A DNA stretch of 64,000 bases. It comes from Rhodanobacter denitrificans (GTDB lineage Bacteria > Pseudomonadota > Gammaproteobacteria > Xanthomonadales > Rhodanobacteraceae). Below the pieces are notes generated by a model. It had not been told where the DNA came from and ran no database searches. It saw only the letters and a program-made list of their open reading frames with translations. Below, piece after piece: positions 52,260-60,958 of the stretch. The position numbers and the translations under genes are program-made. Location of the stretch: NCBI RefSeq assembly GCF_003335105.1, contig NZ_QFWQ01000010.1, forward strand, positions 42,384 to 106,383. Direction: 5' to 3'. Positions within the stretch are counted from its first letter, which is position 1; every line of letters begins with the position of its first letter.

Positions 52260-53510
52260 TTGGATCGCACCGCGCAGGCACGCCGTGCGGCGGATGCGGT
52301 GGCCCGCCGCAGCTACGGCAAGCTGGTCGCCTTCCTCGCCGCTGCCATGCATGACGTGGCAGCGGCCGAGGATGCCTTGTCTGAAGCCTTTGCCACGGCC
52401 CTGGCGGACTGGCCGCGCAACGGCTGCCCCGCGAATCCGGAAGCGTGGCTGCTGACCGTGGCCAGGCGCAAGGGGATCGACCGGTTCCGGCGCCATCGCA
52501 ACGGCGAAGCGGCGGCCGTGCAGCTGCGCATCCTCGCCGAGATCGAGGAGAGCGCGGTGGCCGAAGGGGATGACGCCGCCATCCCCGATCGGCGCCTCGC
52601 GCTGTTGTTCGCCTGCGCGCATCCGGCCATCGATGCCGGCATCCGCGCGCCGTTGATGCTGCAGGCGGTGCTCGGGCTGGACGCGAAGGCGATCGCCGCG
52701 GCCTTCCTCGCCTCGCCGGAGGCGATGGGCAAGCGGCTGGGGCGGGCGAAGCAGAAGATCCGGCAGGCCGGCATTCCCTTTGCCGTTCCTGCGCGCGACG
52801 AACTGGCCGGGCGGCTGGACGGGGTGCTGGAAGCCATCTACGCCGCCTTCGCGGAAGGCTGGAGCGATCCCGGCGGCACCGATGCGATTCGCCGCGACCT
52901 CACCGCGGAGGCGCTGTTCCTCGCCAGGCTGGTGGCCGGCATGCTGCCGCAGGAGCCGGAGGCGCTGGGCCTGCTGGCCTGCATGCTGCATGCGGAAGCG
53001 CGCCGTTCCGCGCGCCGCACGACGGCGGGTGACTACGTGCCGCTGGCCGAACAGGATGTCGCTCGTTGGGATGCGGCGATGATCGACGATGCCGAGGCGC
53101 TGCTGCTGCGTGCCAGCCGGCTGGGCCGTATCGGCCGCTACCAGCTCGAAGCCGCGCTGCAGTCGGCCCATGTCGAGCGTTGCCGCAGCGGCCGCACCGA
53201 CTGGACGCCGGAGGTGCAGCTCTACGACGCGCTGTTGGTGCTCAGCGACTCGCCGGTCGTCGCGCTCAACCGCGCGCTGGCCATCGCGGAGCTGCAGGGC
53301 CCGCAGGCGGCGCTCGAAATCATGGATGCGCTCGCCGCCGATGGCCGGCTCGTCGATTACCAGCCCTACTGGGCGGCGCGGGCGGCATTGCTGGCCAGGA
53401 CCCACGCCTGCCATGACGCGCGACACGCCTTCGACATCGCGATCGGCCTTGCCGCCGATCCCGCCGTGCGCCGTTTCCTGCAGGGTCGCCAGGCTGCGCT
53501 GCCGGGCTGA
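52260..53510 (+). CDS. ECF42-type RNA polymerase sigma factor with C-terminal TPR-like extension
   Basis: This 416-residue factor starts at a TTG 1 nt after the DGPF gene stop. Sigma2 is at residues 15-80 (AAAEDALSEAFATALADWPR, AWLLTVARRKGIDRFRRHRN) and sigma4 at 115-175 (LMLQAVLGLDAKAIAAAFLA, SPEAMGKRLGRAKQKIRQAG). The 230-residue C-terminal extension (DUF6596/TPR-like, e.g. ALLVLSDSPVVALNRALAIA) is characteristic of ECF42 and thought to regulate the factor. There is no anti-sigma gene. It is probably activated through the extension and DGPF partner. Confidence 0.9.
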   Translation: MDRTAQARRAADAVARRSYGKLVAFLAAAMHDVAAAEDALSEAFATALADWPRNGCPANPEAWLLTVARRKGIDRFRRHRNGEAAAVQLRILAEIEESAVAEGDDAAIPDRRLALLFACAHPAIDAGIRAPLMLQAVLGLDAKAIAAAFLASPEAMGKRLGRAKQKIRQAGIPFAVPARDELAGRLDGVLEAIYAAFAEGWSDPGGTDAIRRDLTAEALFLARLVAGMLPQEPEALGLLACMLHAEARRSARRTTAGDYVPLAEQDVARWDAAMIDDAEALLLRASRLGRIGRYQLEAALQSAHVERCRSGRTDWTPEVQLYDALLVLSDSPVVALNRALAIAELQGPQAALEIMDALAADGRLVDYQPYWAARAALLARTHACHDARHAFDIAIGLAADPAVRRFLQGRQAALPG

Positions 53511-53634
53511 GCCTGCGGCCATTCCTCGCCGGCAAGCGGCACGCCGCCGGGGACGGGGGGAAGATGTACGCTGCACGGCTGAAGTCGTGTCTGCTGCAGA
53601 TAACGCGTCTATACATCGAGGAAGGAGATTTGCG

Positions 53635-54210
53635 ATGACGCCGGAACCGGCCCCCGAGTGGCGTACCGTAGCCTGGCTGAACAGCCCCCAGCCGCTGGGC
53701 CTCGGCGATTTCCGTGGCCGGGTGGTGTTGCTGCACGCCTTCCAGATGCTCTGCCCGGGTTGCGTGGCGCACGGCATCCCGCAGGCGCAGCGCGTCGTGA
53801 AGCTGTTCGAGGGCGCGCCGCTGGCGGTGGTCGGCCTGCACACGGTGTTCGAGCACCATGCGGCGATGGGACCGGAATCGCTGCGCGCGTTCCTGCATGA
53901 GTACCGCGTGCTGTTTCCGGTCGGCATCGACGCACCGGGTCCGGCCGGCGACCCGATTCCCTGCACGATGCGCGCGTATGCCATGCAGGGCACGCCGACC
54001 ACGATCCTGATCGACGCGCAGGGGCGGCTGCGTCGCCAGGTGTTCGGCGTGTACGACGACCTGCTGCTCGGTGCGGAGATCGGCACGCTGCTGGTCGAGG
54101 CGGGGCAGCAGCGCCTCGATGCCACCGCCGAGGCGCCCGCGTCGGAACGTTGTGCCGATGGTCGCTGCGATGTGGGTGCCGCGGCGATGGAGCGGCACCC
54201 GCTTTCGTAG
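53635..54210 (+). CDS. Thioredoxin-fold redoxin (TlpA/AhpC-like)
   Basis: This 191-residue protein has the redoxin fold with the active-site motif MLCPGCVAHGIPQ (Cys40, Cys43). GTPTTILIDAQGRLRRQVFG is the conserved cis-Pro strand. The C-terminus has CADGRC, a possible second redox pair. No signal peptide is seen, so it acts in the cytoplasm, perhaps on low-molecular-weight thiols. AAGGAG precedes the ATG. It lies between the ECF gene and a second DGPF protein and may belong to the same regulon. Confidence 0.85.
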   Translation: MTPEPAPEWRTVAWLNSPQPLGLGDFRGRVVLLHAFQMLCPGCVAHGIPQAQRVVKLFEGAPLAVVGLHTVFEHHAAMGPESLRAFLHEYRVLFPVGIDAPGPAGDPIPCTMRAYAMQGTPTTILIDAQGRLRRQVFGVYDDLLLGAEIGTLLVEAGQQRLDATAEAPASERCADGRCDVGAAAMERHPLS

Positions 54211-54333
54211 CAGTGCGCAGGCGGCACGTGTCGATCCGGCCCGTATTCGTTCGTCGCCATGGCAGGAGCGCGATGGGCGGGCCGGCATGGGGCCGGTCGC
54301 GCGGCTGCGCCATGACCTGCGGGAGCGACGACG

Positions 54334-54699
54334 ATGCGATTCCTTTCGATGATCCGGCTCAACGAGAACACCGGGCAACGGCCCAGCCAGCAACTGATGG
54401 ACGACATGGGCAAGCTGATGGCGCAGATGATGGCCGACGGCACGTTGCTGGACACCGCAGGGCTGCGGCCGACCGCGGAAGGCACGCGCACCCGGTTGTC
54501 GCACGGCAAGCTGACGACGACGGACGGCCCGTTCACCGAGACGAAGGAAGTGATCGGCGGCTACGCGCTGCTGCAGGCCGATTCGATGCAGCAGGCGCTG
54601 GAGCTGACCCGGCGCTTCCTGCAGGTGCATGGCGACGAGTGGGAGATCGAGTGCGAGCTGCGCCAGCTGGACGAGAGCTGCGTTCCACCGCGTCCGTGA
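54334..54699 (+). CDS. Second YciI/DGPF-domain protein
   Basis: This 121-residue protein carries the YCII-related pattern with the DGPF motif (TTDGPFTETKEVIGGYALLQ) and a C-terminal helix (LTRRFLQVHGDEWEIECELR). It is similar in architecture to the DGPF protein at 51911-52258. It lies 2 kb downstream of the ECF sigma gene, so it may be another member of its regulon. The start MRFLSMIRLNENT is preceded by GGGAGCGA. Confidence 0.88.
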   Translation: MRFLSMIRLNENTGQRPSQQLMDDMGKLMAQMMADGTLLDTAGLRPTAEGTRTRLSHGKLTTTDGPFTETKEVIGGYALLQADSMQQALELTRRFLQVHGDEWEIECELRQLDESCVPPRP

Positions 54700-54733
54700 A
54701 CGGCTGGCGGCGGCTGCACCGCCGCCGGCAGCA

Positions 54734-55444
54734 TCAGTAGTCGAGCTTGGGGTACCAGTCCGTGCCGCGGCCTTCCGGCGTGCAGTCCAGGATGGTCCAC
54801 AACGGCATCAGGTCCGGCGCGCCGCGCGGGTCCTGGCCGGGGTCGGCGCTCTCGAAGCCCATCTCGCCGCTCCAGAAGTGGCGGATCGTGCCGTCACGGC
54901 GGGTGAATACGTTGAAGGCGGCCTGGTCGCCGTCGCCGCCGTCCGGGTCGACGGCGAAGTAGTCACGGCTGTAGGCGCCGTCGGTATCCGAGTACAGCCG
55001 CAGATCGCGCCAGCCGCGTTCGTTCTTGAACGCGACGAGGCGCTCGATCGGCGAGCGCGCCACCACGGCGAGAGCCACGCGCTGGCCCACGTCGCGCGCC
55101 TCGCCGTCCCACGCGCTCAGCAGCGAGGTGCACATCGGGCAGGGCCGCGCGCGCTGCGGGCCGAACATGTAGCTGTAGACCACGAGGGTCTGCCTGTCGC
55201 CGAACAGGCCGGCGAAATCGACCGGCCCGCGTTCGCCCCGGAAACGGTAGTCGCCGGTCACCTCGCCGCCGGGCGGCAGCGCGCGGCGCAGTTCGGCGAC
55301 ACGCTCGATGTGCCGGCGCAGCTCGATCTCCTCGGCCAGCAATGCGGTGCGCGCGCGGCGGTAGGCGCCACTTTCGTTGGGGAAGCGCATGGGGTTGCGC
55401 GCAGCCAGCTCGGCGGCGGGCACGAGGGTGGGAGTGTTTTTCAT
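54734..55444 (-). CDS. DUF899 family thioredoxin-like protein
   Basis: This 236-residue protein matches the DUF899 pattern: AARNPMRFPNESGAYRRART, FGDRQTLVVYSYMFGPQRAR, CPMCTSLLSAWDGEARDVGQ (the CPMC pair), SDTDGAYSRDYFAV and GTIRHFWSGEMGF. The family is thought to be thioredoxin-like, but its substrates are unknown. It is convergent with the DGPF gene, with a short spacer, and host-like in composition. Confidence 0.88.
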   Translation of the reverse strand: MKNTPTLVPAAELAARNPMRFPNESGAYRRARTALLAEEIELRRHIERVAELRRALPPGGEVTGDYRFRGERGPVDFAGLFGDRQTLVVYSYMFGPQRARPCPMCTSLLSAWDGEARDVGQRVALAVVARSPIERLVAFKNERGWRDLRLYSDTDGAYSRDYFAVDPDGGDGDQAAFNVFTRRDGTIRHFWSGEMGFESADPGQDPRGAPDLMPLWTILDCTPEGRGTDWYPKLDY

Positions 55445-55583
55445 GGTCGGCCTTCCTCAGGTAGGAAAAAGCGGCTGCTTTCTCCAGACGACGAACGAGG
55501 TCGAAATAATTCGACATCCCCGGGGAACATGGTTGAACGGCTCCTGCCACGGCGATCGAACCGGAAGCGAGGCGCAAGTCAAG
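55445..55583. other. Spacer upstream of DUF899
   Basis: It contains a GC-balanced stretch with GGTAGGAAAAA and CCTCAGG near the DUF899 start but nothing that I can assign. With the uncertain small gene at 55584-55793 it forms a 426-nt region without a firm gene. Confidence 0.4.
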
Positions 55584-55793
55584 TCACTGTCTATGCAGCT
55601 CGCCGCTGCCAATCCCAAGGCACAGGCGCAGCGTCAGCATGCTTCGGCGCGGCAGTGTGGCCTGTTGGCCGGGGGCTTCGACGACGGGTTGCACGGGAGG
55701 CGCCGGCGCAGCCGCGCGGGACAGTCGTTGCGCCAATCGCCAGTCAGCGACGTGGCCGTGCAGGAACAGAAGATCGGTCCAGAGGGAGCTCAT
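55584..55793 (-). CDS. Possible small protein (uncertain)
   Basis: This would be a 69-residue protein starting MSSLWTDLLFLHGHVADWRL, followed by AQRLSRAAAPAPPVQPVVEA. AAGGCAAG lies about 3 nt before the ATG. The first 22 residues look like an amphipathic helix and resemble small uncharacterised xanthomonad proteins; the rest is a Pro/Ala linker. There is no database evidence available here, so it could be a spurious frame. Confidence 0.35.
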   Translation of the reverse strand: MSSLWTDLLFLHGHVADWRLAQRLSRAAAPAPPVQPVVEAPGQQATLPRRSMLTLRLCLGIGSGELHRQ

Positions 55794-55870
55794 GTTTCTT
55801 GCCTTGGTGGGGAGGGGTGAGGCGGTCGTATGCGCGCCATGCGCCACGGCTATTCCGCTCGTTGCGTGGA

Positions 55871-56488
55871 TCAGTCGCTCGTATCGCCGCGAAGAGTCGT
55901 CGCGCGCATCGATGGCCGCGTGCAGAACCCGTCATACCAGGACGACAGGCGTGGTCGTCCCACCCGGAAAGCACAAACATTGCGGAATTCGATCCAGCTC
56001 AGGGTGGTCGCCAAGGCGATGGCACCGATATCGACGGCGTCGTGCGTGGTCATTTCCCGTTCCAGGTAATCGCAGGCTGCGATGACTTTCTCCAGCTGGC
56101 CGTCCCGCATCGCGGGCCATCGCAGCGATTCGGGGCGGCGCTCGGCTTCCCATCGCACGGCGATGCCGGCATCGGCCATGCCCTGTGCAAGCGCCTGCCA
56201 TTGCAGTGCCCTGTAACGCCGCTTCGGATCGGCGGGGATCAGCGTCGAGCGCCCGTGCAGGTTGTCCAGGTAGTCGCAGATCACGTTCGAGTCGAACAGC
56301 GCCAGCCCGTCGTCACACAGCAATACCGGCACCTTGCCCAGCGGGTTGAAGGCGAACACTTCGGCGTTTCGCCGCGTCGGGCTGGTTTCGTGATGGATGA
56401 CTTCCACTGCCCCGGCCAGGCCCAGTTCATGGACGACGACAAGCACCTTGCGGGCGTAGGGCGAGTGGGTTTGATACAGGAGTTTCAT
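55871..56488 (-). CDS. Glutathione S-transferase
   Basis: This 205-residue protein has a thioredoxin-like N-terminal domain: MKLLYQTHSPYARKVLVVVH (Ser/Tyr catalytic position), FNPLGKVPVLLCDDGLALFD and SNVICDYLD (glutathione contact). A helical C-terminal domain follows. It resembles the YibF/beta-like bacterial GSTs. It lies 47 bp from the minus-strand PLP enzyme gene and is probably co-transcribed with it. A GAGGCAG-type site precedes the ATG. Confidence 0.9.
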   Translation of the reverse strand: MKLLYQTHSPYARKVLVVVHELGLAGAVEVIHHETSPTRRNAEVFAFNPLGKVPVLLCDDGLALFDSNVICDYLDNLHGRSTLIPADPKRRYRALQWQALAQGMADAGIAVRWEAERRPESLRWPAMRDGQLEKVIAACDYLEREMTTHDAVDIGAIALATTLSWIEFRNVCAFRVGRPRLSSWYDGFCTRPSMRATTLRGDTSD

Positions 56489-56535
56489 GAAGCGGCTGCC
56501 TCCGGAGAATGTTCTGGCGCGCGTGATGCGGCGGG

Positions 56536-57483
56536 TCAGCCGGACGCCGATAACCGGTCGCGCATCTCCAGCGAGACGTTTCCGCCACTCAGGACGGTGG
56601 CGACGCGGCGGCCTGCGTAGCGCTCACGATCGGCCAGGATCGCGGCGACTCCGACCGCACCGGCGGGTTCCGTCACGCGATCGAGATGCCGGCGGACCAG
56701 CAGCATGGCATCGAAAATATCTTCCTCGGACACGGCTACAACGTCGTTGCAACAAGCACGCAGGTTGGCGAGCGTGGATGCGATCGGCACGCGTACCGCG
56801 ATGCCGTCGGCGAGGGTTTCTGCGCGATCGGTTTCAACGGGCAAGCCGGCCTCGAGCGAAAACTTCATGGCAGGGGCGTTGCGCGCCACTACCGCAATGA
56901 TTTCGATATGCGGTGCCAGCTGGCGCAACACCGTACCGATGCCGGCAAGCAGCGCGCCGTTGCCCAGTGGCAACACGATGGCGTCGAAGGACGTGTCGTG
57001 CAGCAATTCAAGCGCGATCGTGCCCGCGCCTTCGGCAAGCGCCGGTTCGACGCCATCCTCGACGAAGCGGAGGCCGTGCTCGTTCGCATGGCGTCGCGCG
57101 ACTGCTTTCGCCGCATCGAAATCGACGCCGACGAGACGGACGTCCGCACCGAACCGACGCATGGCGTCGACCTTGACGCCATTCGCGTTTTCCGCTGCAA
57201 ACACTGTGCAGGAATGGCCGTGCCTCGCTGCCGCGCGTGCAAGCCCTTGCCCGAAGTTGCCAGCCGAGGCGCAAACGAGGCCTTCCGTTTCCCTCAGGCC
57301 GGTCGCGCAGAACAATTCGGTGCCGCGGCCCTTGAACGAGCCGAGCGGATTGTCCAGTTCGACCTTGGCCAGCACCTGGCAACCCAGGTGCATGTCGAGC
57401 CGGCTGTCGGTGGCGACCGCCGAGTCGAGAAATACCGGATCGATGTGGCGCGATGCGCTGAGGATATGTGCAAGATTGGGCAT
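56536..57483 (-). CDS. Fold-type II PLP enzyme, threonine/serine dehydratase-like
   Basis: This 315-residue protein has the PLP lysine motif DNPLGSFKGRG (Lys51), a substrate/PLP-phosphate loop SAGNFGQGLA and the glycine-rich phosphate-binding loop LPLGNGALLAGIG. The C-terminal VLSGGNVSLEMRDRL matches threonine dehydratase-like enzymes, but the length is short, and no ACT regulatory domain is present. It probably deaminates serine or threonine, or acts as a racemase. The Lrp/AsnC gene is divergent, so this gene is its likely target. The spacer carries a terminator-like hairpin. Confidence 0.88.
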   Translation of the reverse strand: MPNLAHILSASRHIDPVFLDSAVATDSRLDMHLGCQVLAKVELDNPLGSFKGRGTELFCATGLRETEGLVCASAGNFGQGLARAAARHGHSCTVFAAENANGVKVDAMRRFGADVRLVGVDFDAAKAVARRHANEHGLRFVEDGVEPALAEGAGTIALELLHDTSFDAIVLPLGNGALLAGIGTVLRQLAPHIEIIAVVARNAPAMKFSLEAGLPVETDRAETLADGIAVRVPIASTLANLRACCNDVVAVSEEDIFDAMLLVRRHLDRVTEPAGAVGVAAILADRERYAGRRVATVLSGGNVSLEMRDRLSASG

Positions 57484-57568
57484 GGGTGCAGTACCGGAGA
57501 ACGCGAGGCGCGGGGTGGGACGACCGACGACCCATGCTAAGGTTCGGCCCCGCGGCGTTGCCGCATTT

Positions 57569-57591
57569 CCCGCCCGCCCGGCGGGTTTTTT
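57569..57591 (+). terminator. Terminator-like hairpin in the leader of the Lrp-type gene
   Basis: CCCGCC/GGCGGG with a 5-nt loop is followed by six T. It lies 28 nt before the Lrp start on the same strand with no gene upstream, so it could be an attenuator rather than a terminator. Confidence 0.55.
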
Positions 57592-57618
57592 CCCTGATCA
57601 GCGGCGGATGGGCGCCTG

Positions 57619-58098
57619 ATGCCGATGGAACTCGACAAATTCGATCGCGGGATTCTCGCGATCCTCCAGCGCGATGCGCGGCGCTCGGCCGAATTGATCG
57701 GCACTGCCATCGGCCTGTCGGCATCGGCGGTCCAGCGACGGATCGCGCGCCTGCGGGAGGAAGGGGTGATCGCGGCCGAGGTGGCCATCGTCGATTCCAG
57801 GGCGATCGGGCGTCCGCTCACCTTGATCGTCGATGTCGAGGTGGAGCGGGAACGTTCCGAACTGCTGGTAAGCCTGAAACAATGGATAGCCGCCGAGCCT
57901 GCCATCCAGGAGGCGTGGTATGTGACGGGAGAGGGCGATTACGTCTTGATCGTCACGGCGCGCGATGTCGACGGCTACGATGCGCTCATGAGAAAACTGA
58001 TCGCGGAGAACGCCAATGTGCGGCGCTTCCAGACCCGCGTGGCACTCGGAACCTTGAAGCGGGGGCAGCTTGTTCCCGTGGAACCGACCTCCGAGTAG
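57619..58098 (+). CDS. Lrp/AsnC family transcriptional regulator
   Basis: This 159-residue regulator has an N-terminal AsnC HTH (LDKFDRGILAILQRDARRSA, GLSASAVQRRIARLREEGVI) and a C-terminal RAM/ligand domain (LTLIVDVEVERE, WYVTGEGDYVLIVTARDVDG). The family senses amino acids. It is divergent from the PLP-enzyme gene, and Lrp regulators commonly control the adjacent catabolic gene. ATG alternatives at 57619 and 57625 are equivalent. A terminator-like hairpin lies in its leader. Confidence 0.92.
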   Translation: MPMELDKFDRGILAILQRDARRSAELIGTAIGLSASAVQRRIARLREEGVIAAEVAIVDSRAIGRPLTLIVDVEVERERSELLVSLKQWIAAEPAIQEAWYVTGEGDYVLIVTARDVDGYDALMRKLIAENANVRRFQTRVALGTLKRGQLVPVEPTSE

Positions 58099-58216
58099 CG
58101 CCAGGCCCTGGGCCGGCTGCGAGAATTGCCGACCGCGCGATCCGGTCGCCGCTACTGACACAATGTTGTCAGCAACCCGTCGACACACTGTCCGTACCTT
58201 CCCGCCGAGTTCGCCC

Positions 58217-58939
58217 ATGTCGTCAACCGGTCTCACCCTGTATGCCAGCCGCGCGGGTTTCGGCCTGCCGGACACCAGCCCGTTCGTACTCAAGACGGAG
58301 GCGCAACTGAAGATGGCCGGCGTGGCCTATGAGCGCGCCTCCGCGATCCCGCCGCAGGCGCCGAACGGCAAGCTGCCCTTCATCGACGACCATGGCGAGG
58401 TGGTGAGCGACTCCACCTTCATCCGTGCGCACCTCGAGCGCAAGTACCGCGTGGACCTGGATGCGGGACTGGATGCGCGCCAGCGCGCACAGGCCTGGGC
58501 GATCGAGCGCCTGCTGGAGGATCATCTCTACTTCGCGATGCTCTGGTTCCGCTGGATCGATCCGGACAGCTTCGCCAGGGGGCCGGCGCACTTCGCCGAC
58601 GCTGCGCCGGAAGCCGAACGCGCGGCGCTGCGCGAGCAGATGCAGGCGCGCAAGTCCGCCGAGCTGCATGCGCAGGGACTAGGCCGGCATGCGCCGGCGC
58701 GGATCGCCGAACTGGGCATGCGCTCGATCGACGCGCTGGCGCTGCTGCTCGGCGACCGGCCCTTCCTGATGGGCGACGAACCCAGCGCCGCGGATGCCAC
58801 CGCCTTCGGGATGCTCGCCTGCACCGTCACGCCGTTCTTCGACACGCCGCTGCGCCGCGCGGTGGAGGCGCAGCCGAACCTGGTGGCCTATGTCAGGCGG
58901 ATGATGCAGCGCTTCTATCCCGGACACGCCTGGGCTTGA
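58217..58939 (+). CDS. GST-like protein of the metaxin/FAXC subgroup
   Basis: This 240-residue protein has an N-terminal thioredoxin-like domain (YASRAGFGLPDTSPFVLKTE, PNGKLPFIDDHGEVVSDSTF). The C-terminal helical domain has LLLGDRPFLMGDEPSAADAT and FGMLACTVTPFFDTPLRRAV. The AFGLPDxSPF and SDST glutathione-contact patterns match the subgroup with metaxin and Failed-axon-connections proteins. The function in bacteria is unknown. The start MSSTGLTLYASR was chosen; the in-frame upstream region is not conserved-looking. Confidence 0.85.
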   Translation: MSSTGLTLYASRAGFGLPDTSPFVLKTEAQLKMAGVAYERASAIPPQAPNGKLPFIDDHGEVVSDSTFIRAHLERKYRVDLDAGLDARQRAQAWAIERLLEDHLYFAMLWFRWIDPDSFARGPAHFADAAPEAERAALREQMQARKSAELHAQGLGRHAPARIAELGMRSIDALALLLGDRPFLMGDEPSAADATAFGMLACTVTPFFDTPLRRAVEAQPNLVAYVRRMMQRFYPGHAWA

Positions 58940-58960
58940 GCGCATCCTGCACGGCGTTGT

Positions 58961-60205
58961 TCAGCCCGGCGCGGGCCGGTTCCTGCGCACCCGCCGGGCC
59001 ACCGGCACCAGCGCGAGCAGCGCCACGATCGCGAAGCCGGCACCGACGAGGAAGGTGGCGCGCGAGCCGAACGCGTCCCACAAACCGCCGGCCACCACGC
59101 TGGCCGCCAGCAGAGCCAGCCCGCTCACCAGGTTGAACATGCCGTACGCGGTGCCGCGCAGGTCGGCCGGTGCGGTGTCGGCGACCATGGCGGCCAGCAG
59201 GCCCTGGGTCATGCCCATGTGCAGGCCCCACAACACCACGCCCAGCGTCAGGCCGGCCAGCCCGCCGACGAGGGCCAGCGCCAGGTCCGACAGCACCAGG
59301 ATCAGCACGCCCAGCCCGAGCAGCATGCCGCGGTCGAAGCGGTCGGCCAGCACGCCGACCGGGTAGGACGACAGGGCATACACCACGTTCATCACCACCA
59401 GCACCAGCGGGATCAGCACTAGCCCCAGACCCAGTTCCTGCGCGCGCAGCACCAGGAAGGCCTCGCTGAAACGGGCCAGGGTGAACACCGCGGCGATCGC
59501 CACCACGCCCCAGTACAGCAACGGCAGGCGCGCCAGTTCGGTGCGCGACAGCGGCGAGCGCGCTCGCTTCTTTTCCACGCTGTCCGGCACGTCGTGCACA
59601 CCGAACACCACCAGCGCGAACGCGGCGAAGGCCGGCAGCACCGCGAACCAGAACACCAGCCGGATGTTGTCGGCAGCCAGCCACATCAGCGCGATCGCCA
59701 GCGCCGGGCCGAGGAACGCACCGACCGTATCGAGCGACTGACGCAGGCCGAAGGAAGCGCCCCGCAGTCCGGCCGGCGCCAGGTCGGCGATTAGCGCATC
59801 GCGCGGCGCGCCGCGGATGCCCTTGCCGATACGGTCCACGAAACGCGCGGTGACCACCCAGCCGACCGTGCTCGCCAGCGGAAAGATCGGCTTGGTGAAC
59901 GCGGCGAGGCCGTAGCCGATCGCCACCAGCAGCTTGCGTCGGCCCAGCCAGTCCGACAGCGCGCCGGAGAACACCTTGGTGATCGCCGCGGTGGATTCGG
60001 CGATGCCCTCGATGAAGCCGACGGCGAGCGCCGAGGCGCCGAGCACGCTGACCAGGTACACCGGCAACAGCGCGTGGATCATCTCCGAGGAGGTGTCCAT
60101 CAGCATCGAGACCATGCCCAGCGCCCAGATGCCGGCCGGGATCCGGCGCAGCACGGAGGGCGTTTTCGCCATGGTACTGCTGGGTACTTCCATGTGCTGG
60201 TTCAT
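58961..60205 (-). CDS. MFS transporter
   Basis: This 414-residue protein has 12 predicted helices. MFS motif A is IAESTAAITKVFSGALSDWL, then GRRKLLVA. RFVDRIGKGIRGAPRDALIA after TM4 and the second-half motif YPVGVLADRFDRGMLLGLGV support the call. Members with DTSSEMIHALLPVYL in TM1 are mostly uncharacterised and sometimes annotated as tetracycline- or fosmidomycin-like exporters; the substrate is unknown. Start codons at 60205 and the in-frame ATG at 60172 (MAKTPSVLRRI) are both possible; GGAAG is 8 nt before the first. Confidence 0.85.
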   Translation of the reverse strand: MNQHMEVPSSTMAKTPSVLRRIPAGIWALGMVSMLMDTSSEMIHALLPVYLVSVLGASALAVGFIEGIAESTAAITKVFSGALSDWLGRRKLLVAIGYGLAAFTKPIFPLASTVGWVVTARFVDRIGKGIRGAPRDALIADLAPAGLRGASFGLRQSLDTVGAFLGPALAIALMWLAADNIRLVFWFAVLPAFAAFALVVFGVHDVPDSVEKKRARSPLSRTELARLPLLYWGVVAIAAVFTLARFSEAFLVLRAQELGLGLVLIPLVLVVMNVVYALSSYPVGVLADRFDRGMLLGLGVLILVLSDLALALVGGLAGLTLGVVLWGLHMGMTQGLLAAMVADTAPADLRGTAYGMFNLVSGLALLAASVVAGGLWDAFGSRATFLVGAGFAIVALLALVPVARRVRRNRPAPG

Positions 60206-60239
60206 CGAGGTGCTTCCGGGGGGTGCGTGGTCGGGTCGC

Positions 60240-60713
60240 TCAGCGGCCGGGCAGGGTGTAGCCGAGATCGTAACCGTGCTTGCCGTCGGCGATGGTGATC
60301 GTCATCGTGCCGCCGAGGCCGGCGAGCTCGCCCGTGCCGGAGCCGGGTACCACCGCCACGGTCCACTCCTGCGGCGTGCCGTCGACCATCAGCGCGCGGT
60401 GCACCAGCACGAACGTGCCACTGCGGCCGTGCAGCTTGCCGGCGACCTTCTCCAGCGCCACGTAGGCGCCGGAAGTGGTGCCGTCCCCTGCCGCCAGCAT
60501 CTCGCCCTGGCTGGTGGCGTCGAGGTCGCCATGGAACTGCTTGTCCAGCGACAGCCGCGTGAGGCCGGAGGCCCGGGCCTGCGGGTTGTCGGGGGTTTGC
60601 GGGGTGATGCTGACGTCGAAATGGCCGGTGGCATGCATGGCGATGGGCTCCGGGAGGGCAGGTGCAGGTGCAGCGGTGGATACGCCTGCAGCGAGGATGG
60701 ACACGGCGAGCAT
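60240..60713 (-). CDS. DUF3224 family protein, exported
   Basis: This 157-residue protein has a short hydrophobic N-terminus (MLAVSILAAGVSTA) lacking the usual basic residues, so the true start may be slightly upstream. The DUF3224 pattern is visible: GLTRLSLDKQFHGDLDATSQ, GEMLAAGDGTTSGAYVALEK and GTMTITIADGKHGYDLGYTL. These are beta-barrel (allene-oxide-cyclase/lipocalin-like) proteins of unknown function. It lies 35 bp upstream of the MFS gene and may be transcribed with it. Confidence 0.85.
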   Translation of the reverse strand: MLAVSILAAGVSTAAPAPALPEPIAMHATGHFDVSITPQTPDNPQARASGLTRLSLDKQFHGDLDATSQGEMLAAGDGTTSGAYVALEKVAGKLHGRSGTFVLVHRALMVDGTPQEWTVAVVPGSGTGELAGLGGTMTITIADGKHGYDLGYTLPGR

Positions 60714-60958
60714 GGGCAGGCGAGGAGCCGTGGCTTTCGTGGAAAACTCCTGCGCGGTTTCAGCGTGCTGGCAAAGTGTCGCCCGCAGAGTATGCGCTGC
60801 GGGGGCGGGTGCGTTGGGGCTGGCACGGCGTGGTATCGGCCGGGGATGCCGGCATCCTGCCGTGCTACCTTGCAGGGCGTGGCGGCCCGAAGGTCCCGCG
60901 TGCGCATGACGGAAGCGGCACGCCGGCCCTGGCTTTCGGTCTGCATACGGGACTAGGC

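Noticed and set aside
54629-56620. 663-codon open frame on the plus strand across DUF899 and a GST
   Set aside because: The opposite strand encodes recognised families with proper starts; this frame is a shadow.
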